From JAUREX01 sp044356825 (GTDB lineage: Bacteria > Pseudomonadota > Alphaproteobacteria > Rhodobacterales > Rhodobacteraceae): a DNA stretch of 11,452 nucleotides. This document shows positions 7,248 to 11,452 of this stretch, in pieces. Numbering within the stretch: position 1 is the first letter of the stretch; the number at the start of each line of letters is the position of its first letter. The position numbers and the translations under genes are program-made. The notes beneath the pieces are model-generated. The model did not search any database. It was not told where the DNA came from and saw only the letters and a list, made by a program, of their open reading frames with translations. Location of the stretch: the NCBI GenBank assembly GCA_044356825.1, contig JBIKVM010000082.1, positions 1 through 11,452 of the forward strand, in the 5' to 3' direction.

Positions 7248-8336
7248 TCATCCCCTCCCCCCGATGCGCTCGATATGCGCCTCGAGCGCGCGAGCCGCGG
7301 CCGGATCAAGCGCGCCCATCTTCATCCGTGCCGACCAAGTGCCGCCTGGCGACACCGTCACGATGCGCCCGGCCGCCGCCTCGGCGACATACCCCTCCAC
7401 CCCGGCCGTCGCCGGCATCGCCATGCCGAGGCCCTGCTGGTCGCCTGTCCGGCAGATCCAGCGCATCGCCAGCGGCAGGCTGCGCGCGTCGTGGCTGATG
7501 AAATCGGCCGCACCATCGGGATGCAGGTGCAGCGCATGGCTCCAGCCGTTGCTGTCGGCAAGGGCGCGGATCGTGAAGACGACCTCGGGATCAAACGGCA
7601 GATCCGGCGACAGGATGTGGTGCCGCGCGGGATTGCGCGCGAGGTCGGCGAGGAACTCCGCAAGGCCCGGTCCCGGCCGGATATGGGGCGGGATCGAGCG
7701 CCGCACTGCCACGTCCTCGGGCGTGTATCGCGCGGCATAGATGAGCCTTCCGCCATCGACGGGCCGAAAGTTCGCGTGCCCCAGATACATGAGTTCGAGC
7801 GGCGCCGCCGGACGGCGGTTGACGACATCAAGCCCGACCCCGAGCACCGTCTCGCTCACATCAAGCGTGATCGTCGCCTTGGCCTCGTAGTTCACACCGA
7901 AGGCGCGGCGGTGGCGATAGCGCCCCTCGATGTGGATCACCCCACCCGCTTCGTCGATCCCGAGCGTGCAGTCCTCGAACCGCGCCAGGGGCAATTCGCC
8001 GTGCAGGGGATGCGGATCGTCAGCCGAGGCCGGGCCGATGCGCGTCAGGCCGCAGTGGATGAAGAAGGCGCCGTAGGTCTCAAGATACTGATCCGTCACC
8101 ACGGGTTCGTCGAACATCGACGCCATCGTCAGGTCGCGCCCGTCGAAGACGGCTCGCCAGATCTGTTGGCCCATGAAGGGCAGCACGATCACGTCGGCCC
8201 GCGGTGTGCACAGGCGCAGCGCGGCAATCCCCGACGCGAACCGGAACGCTTCTGCGTGCAGCGGCCCGCACCGCGCGACGGTGCGCGGTCCGAGGTCGGG
8301 GAAGTCGCGCTCGGCAAGGGGGATGGTGACGCTCAT
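7248..8336 (-). CDS. DUF4432 family, aldose 1-epimerase-like protein
   Basis: A 362-residue galactose-mutarotase-fold protein. The segments HPLHGELPLARFE (109-121), DVVNRRPAAPLELMYLGHANFRP (170-192) and PATAGVEGY (308-316) match the DUF4432 subgroup of aldose-1-epimerase-like proteins. H112 and H187 are candidate active-site histidines and E314 a candidate base, by analogy with mutarotases. The expected role is interconversion of anomers of an imported sugar or sugar derivative ahead of the neighbouring PfkB kinase, but the substrates of this subgroup are poorly defined. AGGAGAGG ends five bases before the ATG, which supports the start. It is the first gene of a minus-strand operon and is divergent from the LacI-family gene. 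A possible third repressor-binding site lies about 88-103 bases upstream of its start. Confidence 0.85.
   Translation of the reverse strand: MSVTIPLAERDFPDLGPRTVARCGPLHAEAFRFASGIAALRLCTPRADVIVLPFMGQQIWRAVFDGRDLTMASMFDEPVVTDQYLETYGAFFIHCGLTRIGPASADDPHPLHGELPLARFEDCTLGIDEAGGVIHIEGRYRHRRAFGVNYEAKATITLDVSETVLGVGLDVVNRRPAAPLELMYLGHANFRPVDGGRLIYAARYTPEDVAVRRSIPPHIRPGPGLAEFLADLARNPARHHILSPDLPFDPEVVFTIRALADSNGWSHALHLHPDGAADFISHDARSLPLAMRWICRTGDQQGLGMAMPATAGVEGYVAEAAAGRIVTVSPGGTWSARMKMGALDPAAARALEAHIERIGGRG
7254..7258 (-). promoter_or_regulatory. Shine-Dalgarno that decides the kinase start
   Basis: GGAGG on the minus strand, inside the 3' end of the DUF4432 gene. It is eight bases from ATG 7245 and two from ATG 7251, favouring 7245 and coupling kinase translation to the upstream gene. 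Confidence 0.6.
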
Positions 8337-8362
8337 GATGTCCTCTCCTGGACCACGGACCG

Positions 8363-8372
8363 TCCTCGAGGA
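8363..8372. repeat. 10-bp perfect palindrome in the DUF4432 leader
   Basis: TCCTCGAGGA lies 27-36 bases upstream of the DUF4432 ATG. It contains the half-sites CCTC and GAGG found in the repressor sites at 9569 and 9599, but in the opposite order and without the TACG centre. It may be a degenerate regulatory element or chance. Confidence 0.25.
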
Positions 8373-8423
8373 TCACCCCAAAGACACCCCCGCGCAAGAC
8401 CTGCGAGGCTGGGTCACAGGGCT

Positions 8424-8439
8424 TGATTGACGTATCTCA
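8424..8439. promoter_or_regulatory. Weak third LacI-type operator match (O3)
   Basis: TGATTGACGTATCTCA has the outer TGA...TCA and central ACGT symmetry. It matches the reverse complement of each of the two upstream-of-transporter sites at 11 of 16 positions. On the minus strand its half reads TGAGATACG, against TGAGGTACG in the first site. It sits 40 bp before the repressor ATG and within the divergent promoter, where autoregulation and control of the DUF4432 operon would both be possible. Confidence 0.4.
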
Positions 8440-8478
8440 GGGTTGCCGACGCGTTGGCTTGCCGATACGGTCCGCGGC

Positions 8479-9516
8479 ATGATGCAATACCCGATCCGAC
8501 CCACCGTCCACGACATCGCGCGCGAGGCAGGCGTCAGCCTTGCCACGGTCGATCGCGTCCTGAACGCCCGCCCGGGCGTCCGCGAAGAGACGATCGCGCG
8601 CGTGCAGGCAGTCGTCGACCGGATCGGCTATGTCCGCGATACCTTCGCCGCCAATCTCGCGCGCCAGCGCCTTTACCGCTTTGCCTTCGTCCTGCCCGAG
8701 GGTCCGGGCCAGTTCGTCGAGACGCTGTCCGAGGCCCTGACCGAGGCGCACGCCTCGAATGTGGTCGATCGCGTGGTGCTCAGGATCGTCCATGTGCCGA
8801 CCCACGACCCCGAAGCGGTCGTGCGCATGCTGTCGGACCTTGGCGATGAAGGGGTCGATGGAGTCGCACTGATGACGCCCGAGACGCCGCAGGTGCGCGA
8901 CGCGGTGGCCCGCCTGAAGGCCGATGGGCTCGCGGTTGTCGCGATCGCATCTGACCTGCCCAGCTCGATGCGCGATTACTTCATCGGAATCAACAACCTG
9001 GCCGCAGGTCGTACGGCGGGCCTCTTAATGGGCCGGTTCCTGCGCGGACCAGGCGAGGTGCTTGTCGTCACGAACTCGATGCGCTCGCGCGACAGTCTTG
9101 AGCGCAGGCTCGGCTTCGATGCCGTGATGTCGGAGGATTTTCCCGACCAGCGCATCCTGCCTTCGGTTGAGTCCTTCGACGATCCCGGACGCATGGCCGA
9201 GATCGTCCGCGAGGTCATGCAGGCCCGCCCGATGGTCCGCGGCATCTATTCAATGGGAACCGGAAACACCGCGTTGCTGGCTGCTTTGCGGGCAAGCGGG
9301 CGCGCTGGTCAGGTGGTGGTCATCGGCCATGAACTGACGCCGACGACCCGCTCGGCCCTGCAAGAGGGCGAGATGGCTGCCGTCATCGCGCAAAATACCG
9401 GCCACCTCGTGCGCAGCGCGCTCCGCGTTCTGCGCGCGCTCTGCGATCAGCGGCCGATCGTCGAGGCACAGGAGCAGATCAGGATCGACCTGATCGTGCG
9501 CGAAAACCTCCCCTGA
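8479..9516 (+). CDS. LacI-family transcriptional regulator
   Basis: A 345-residue sugar-responsive repressor. The N-terminal LacI helix-turn-helix is at about 9-29 (PTVHDIAREAGVSLATVDRVLN). The hinge helix follows at about 55-62 (TFAANLAR), with the leucine that normally inserts at a central CG step. A periplasmic-binding-protein-like effector domain fills the rest. MGTGNTALLAAL and VVIGHELTPTTRSALQEGEMAAVIAQ in the C-terminal part are typical of the LacI/RbsB fold. The ATG at 8479 is chosen because it begins just before the HTH. The frame is open from a TTG at 8443, but those 12 residues are unlike the family, and ATG 8482 is equally possible; no strong Shine-Dalgarno is seen. It is divergent from the DUF4432 operon and lies directly upstream of the ABC transporter genes, the usual layout of a local regulator. 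The tandem sites downstream have the central CG expected for this family. Confidence 0.9.
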   Translation: MMQYPIRPTVHDIAREAGVSLATVDRVLNARPGVREETIARVQAVVDRIGYVRDTFAANLARQRLYRFAFVLPEGPGQFVETLSEALTEAHASNVVDRVVLRIVHVPTHDPEAVVRMLSDLGDEGVDGVALMTPETPQVRDAVARLKADGLAVVAIASDLPSSMRDYFIGINNLAAGRTAGLLMGRFLRGPGEVLVVTNSMRSRDSLERRLGFDAVMSEDFPDQRILPSVESFDDPGRMAEIVREVMQARPMVRGIYSMGTGNTALLAALRASGRAGQVVVIGHELTPTTRSALQEGEMAAVIAQNTGHLVRSALRVLRALCDQRPIVEAQEQIRIDLIVRENLP

Positions 9517-9530
9517 AGCCGAAACTGCCG

Positions 9531-9558
9531 CACTCCGGAAGAGTGACGTGCCTTTTTT
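9531..9558 (+). terminator. Possible weak terminator after the repressor gene
   Basis: A 5-bp stem CACTC/GAGTG with a CGGAA loop (9531-9545) is followed, after seven bases, by six T residues (9553-9558). The stem is short and the T-run is displaced, so termination would be partial at best. The T-run also overlaps the putative -35 region of the transporter promoter. Confidence 0.3.
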
Positions 9559-9588
9559 GAAATGATCCTGAGGTACGATCCTCATATT
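9557..9588 (+). promoter_or_regulatory. Candidate promoter of the ABC transporter operon
   Basis: TTGAAA (9557-9562) resembles a -35 box, and TCATAT or CATATT (9582-9588) is the nearest -10-like sequence, with a 19-20 bp spacer that is longer than ideal. The first operator lies within the spacer and -10 region, which would give direct repression. The hexamers are weak and the exact promoter is uncertain. Confidence 0.35.
9569..9584. promoter_or_regulatory. LacI-type operator copy 1 (O1)
   Basis: TGAGGTACGATCCTCA is a 16-bp imperfect palindrome: the outer TGAGG/CCTCA pair perfectly and the centre is CG, the layout of LacI-family operators. It shares 13 of 16 bases in line with the copy at 9599 and lies between the LacI-family gene and the binding-protein gene. 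Confidence 0.75.
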
Positions 9589-9598
9589 CCGATAGACA

Positions 9599-9614
9599 AG
9601 AGGTACGTTCCTCA
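9599..9614. promoter_or_regulatory. LacI-type operator copy 2 (O2)
   Basis: AGAGGTACGTTCCTCA is the second copy, with GAGG/CCTC arms and the same TACG centre. Its centre is 30 bp from that of copy 1, about three helical turns, so two repressor dimers could sit on nearly the same face of the DNA. It would lie downstream of the candidate -10, over the early transcribed region. Confidence 0.75.
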
Positions 9615-9673
9615 ATTATGGAATCGCGATCATCGGTCGCACGGGGCGGCCGTGCCGGCTCTGCCGGAAAGGG

Positions 9674-9678
9674 GGAGG
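9674..9678 (+). promoter_or_regulatory. Shine-Dalgarno that decides the binding-protein start
   Basis: GGAGG lies five bases before ATG 9684. It rules against the in-frame ATG at 9618, which would put 22 charged residues ahead of the signal peptide. Confidence 0.75.
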
Positions 9679-9683
9679 AAGAC

Positions 9684-11012
9684 ATGACATCTCGGACGAG
9701 ACATCATCTCGCGGCATCGGCCGCGATCGCGACATCGGTCCTCGCGGCCTCGGCGGCGCAGTCGGCGGACCTCACGCTGTGCTGGGCGGCTTGGGATCCG
9801 GCCAACGCCCTCGTAGAGCTTTCGAAGGATTTCGAGGCCCAGTCGGGCCACAAGATGACGTTTGAGTTTGTGCCGTGGCCGAACTTCGCCGACCGGATGC
9901 TCAATGAGCTGAACTCGGCCGGCCAGCTCTGCGACCTCATGATCGGCGACAGCCAGTGGATCGGCGGCGCGGCCGAATCGGGGCACTATGTGAAGCTCAA
10001 CGATTTCTTCGCGGCCCAGGGCATCGACATGGCCGACTTCATCCCGGCCACGGTCACGGGCTATGCTGAATGGCCCAAGGGCACGCCGAACTATTGGGCG
10101 CTGCCGGCCTTCGGCGATGTGGTGGGCTGGACCTATCGCAAGGACTGGTTCTCGCGCCCCGAGCTTCAGGCCGAATTCCAGGCCAAGCACGGCCGCCCGC
10201 TCGACGCGCCCAAGACGCTCGAGGAACTCAAGCAGGTCGCCGAGTTCTTCCAGGGCCGCGAGATCGACGGCAAGACCGTCTATGGCGCCTCGATCTACAC
10301 CGAGCGCGGCTCGGAAGGCATCACCATGGGCGTGACCAACGCGCTCTACAACTACGGCTTCCAGTACGGCAACCCGGCCAACCCCTATGAGCTCGAGGGC
10401 TTCGTCAACTCGGCCGACGCGGTGGCGGGGCTCGAGTTCTACAAGTCGCTCTATGACTGCTGCACCCCGCCCGGCTCCTCGGACTGGTACATGTCCGAGA
10501 ACATCGACGCCTACAAATCGGGCCAGGTCGCGATGCAGATGAACTTTGCCTTCATCTGGCCGGGCGTGCACGCCGATCCGAACGTGGGCGGCGACCGGTC
10601 GGGCTATTTCCCGAACCCGGCCGGCCCGAACGGGCATTTCGCCCAGCTCGGCGGGCAGGGGATCTCGGTCGTGTCCTATTCCGACAATCAGGACGCCGCG
10701 CTCGAATACATCAAGTGGTTCGCCCAGCCCGCCGTGCAGCAGCGCTGGTGGGAGATGGGCGGCTATTCCGCCCTGCGCGCCGTGGTCGAGGATCCGTCGT
10801 TCGCGACCAGCCAGCCCTATGCGCAGACCTTCCTCGATTCGATGGCGATCGTGAAGGATTTCTGGGCCGAGCCCGCCTATGCCTCGCTCTTGCTCGCGAT
10901 GCAGGATCGCGTGCACAACTACGTCGTGGCCGGCAACGGCACGGCGAAGGAGGCGCTCGATGGCCTCGTGCAGGACTGGATCGAGGTCTTCAAGGACGAA
11001 GGCAAGCTCTGA
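9684..11012 (+). CDS. CUT1-type ABC transporter substrate-binding protein
   Basis: A 442-residue periplasmic solute-binding protein (family 1), the receptor of a carbohydrate ABC importer. It opens with a Sec signal peptide: positively charged MTSRTRHH, a hydrophobic Ala-rich stretch to about residue 25, and AQSA before D29 as the probable cleavage site. The mature part has the family pattern: an early strand (LTLCWAAWD), the helix ELSKDFEAQSGHKM, FVPWPNFADRMLNELNSAGQLCDLMIGD, and DAYKSGQVAMQMNFAFIWPG in the second lobe. A short NPAGPNGHFAQLGGQGISV stretch then leads to the ALEYIKWFAQP helix. The sugar bound cannot be deduced. The two adjacent cysteines (YDCC, about residue 266) and those at C33 and in LCDLM could allow disulphides. 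It is separated from the permease gene by a strong hairpin and is probably the first gene of the transport operon, under the two operators upstream. Confidence 0.9.
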   Translation: MTSRTRHHLAASAAIATSVLAASAAQSADLTLCWAAWDPANALVELSKDFEAQSGHKMTFEFVPWPNFADRMLNELNSAGQLCDLMIGDSQWIGGAAESGHYVKLNDFFAAQGIDMADFIPATVTGYAEWPKGTPNYWALPAFGDVVGWTYRKDWFSRPELQAEFQAKHGRPLDAPKTLEELKQVAEFFQGREIDGKTVYGASIYTERGSEGITMGVTNALYNYGFQYGNPANPYELEGFVNSADAVAGLEFYKSLYDCCTPPGSSDWYMSENIDAYKSGQVAMQMNFAFIWPGVHADPNVGGDRSGYFPNPAGPNGHFAQLGGQGISVVSYSDNQDAALEYIKWFAQPAVQQRWWEMGGYSALRAVVEDPSFATSQPYAQTFLDSMAIVKDFWAEPAYASLLLAMQDRVHNYVVAGNGTAKEALDGLVQDWIEVFKDEGKL

Positions 11013-11020
11013 TCCCGCCA

Positions 11021-11049
11021 CGCCCGCCCCGGCAAGCCCGGGGCGGGCG
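11021..11049 (+). terminator. 12-bp perfect GC hairpin between binding-protein and permease genes
   Basis: CGCCCGCCCCGG (11021-11032) and its exact complement CCGGGGCGGGCG (11038-11049) flank a CAAGC loop, nine bases after the stop codon. No T-run follows. In binding-protein-dependent operons such structures commonly protect the upstream mRNA and reduce downstream read-through, giving more binding protein than permease. That is the likely role here. Confidence 0.7.
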
Positions 11050-11102
11050 CCCCCTGTCGGCGCGCCCGCCGCGCGCCTGACTGCCAGAACGGAATGCGAC
11101 CC

Positions 11103-11452
11103 ATGCCCGAGACAGTGATAGAGCGCGCTGCCGCAGCGACGCCCGCGCGGATCGCGCGGCCCCTGCGCAGCCTGTCGGATCGGGCGCTGGCCTGGATCTT
11201 CATCGCGCCGACGATCTTCCTGCTGCTCGCGGTCAACATCTTTCCGCTGATCTGGACGATCCGGCTGAGCTTCACCAACTTTCGCGCCAACCGGCCCAAT
11301 GCCGAGGTCGCGTTCGTGGGCCTCGAGAATTACCGCCGCATCCTGACCGACCCCGACGTCTGGGCGACGATGCAGGTGACGGCGCATTTCCTGCTCTGGA
11401 CGCTCTTCCTTCAGGTCGTGATCGGCTTCGCGCTCGCGTGGCTCATCAATCA
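11103..11452 (+). CDS. CUT1 ABC transporter permease, MalF/UgpA type (3' end outside window)
   Basis: The first 116 residues of an inner-membrane permease, open to the window edge. A cytoplasmic N-terminus rich in Arg and Ala is followed by a first membrane segment at about 29-51 (ALAWIFIAPTIFLLLAVNIFPLI). The hallmark periplasmic sequence FVGLENYRRILTDPDVW (71-87) of MalF/UgpA-type subunits comes next. A second membrane segment begins at about 95 and continues to the end. The EAA loop would lie beyond the window. ATG 11103 gives the normal short N-terminus; only a weak GGA lies upstream. It follows the binding-protein gene by 90 bp containing the hairpin. A second permease and an ATPase would be expected next. 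Confidence 0.88.
   Translation, partial: MPETVIERAAAATPARIARPLRSLSDRALAWIFIAPTIFLLLAVNIFPLIWTIRLSFTNFRANRPNAEVAFVGLENYRRILTDPDVWATMQVTAHFLLWTLFLQVVIGFALAWLIN

Noticed and set aside
6526..7740. A 404-residue plus-strand frame opposite the kinase and DUF4432 genes
   Set aside because: It is low-complexity, Arg-rich and antisense to two proteins with intact family motifs.
9618..9683. Upstream ATG 9618 as the start of the binding protein
   Set aside because: It adds 22 hydrophilic residues before the signal peptide and lacks a Shine-Dalgarno, while ATG 9684 has GGAGG at five bases.
9630..11387. A 585-residue open frame on the minus strand opposite the binding-protein gene
   Set aside because: It is antisense to a clear signal-peptide-bearing binding protein and its translation is Arg/Gly/Ala-rich with no recognisable domain. 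Long antisense frames are expected in GC-rich DNA.
1..11452. CRISPR array, tRNA, rRNA or insertion sequence
   Set aside because: No regularly spaced repeats, no tRNA-like cloverleaf or rRNA stretch, and no transposase or paired terminal repeats were seen.

Overview
The window is GC-rich and its gene families are typical of an alphaproteobacterium: CUT1 sugar transporters, a XylX-type FAH protein, a non-pyrrolysine MttB-family protein and a DUF4432 epimerase. A member of the Rhodobacterales or a near relative is plausible, but the sequence alone does not fix the genus.

Left end (1-1788): a small XRE-type helix-turn-helix gene abuts a flagellin gene that has lost its start. The flagellin frame has a TAA at 361, no usable start upstream, and an apparent short gap in the conserved N-terminal helix. 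From about 364 to the stop it reads as a good flagellin, with a classical C-terminus. Its centre carries two related beta-rich domains, and the first of these sits on markedly AT-richer DNA. I read this as a 5'-truncated or decayed flagellin locus next to a recombination junction.

Middle (1809-4228): a divergent pair shares a 215-bp intergenic region that contains a 14-bp perfect palindrome. On the minus strand is an FAH-superfamily protein resembling 2-keto-3-deoxy-pentonate dehydratase (XylX type). On the plus strand is a zinc-independent MDR oxidoreductase of the quinone-oxidoreductase type. The FAH gene converges on the flagellin, with a 9-bp perfect hairpin between them.

Right (4235-11452): a LacI-regulated sugar-uptake and catabolism island. 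The minus-strand operon reads DUF4432 aldose-epimerase-like protein, PfkB kinase, SnoaL-like small protein, MttB-family methyltransferase. Divergent from it is a LacI-family repressor, followed by a CUT1 ABC substrate-binding protein and the start of its MalF-type permease, which runs off the window. Two near-identical 16-bp operator-like sequences with a central CG lie 30 bp apart between the repressor gene and the binding-protein gene. A weaker third match lies in the repressor/epimerase divergent promoter. A 12-bp perfect GC hairpin separates the binding-protein gene from the permease gene.

Inferred working model: the repressor senses an incoming sugar or sugar derivative and releases the ABC transporter and the catabolic operon. 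The epimerase-like protein and the kinase process the sugar. The MttB-family enzyme is unexpected in this setting and suggests the substrate, or a side branch, carries a methylated group such as a quaternary amine. No corrinoid protein or corrinoid reductase is visible in the window.
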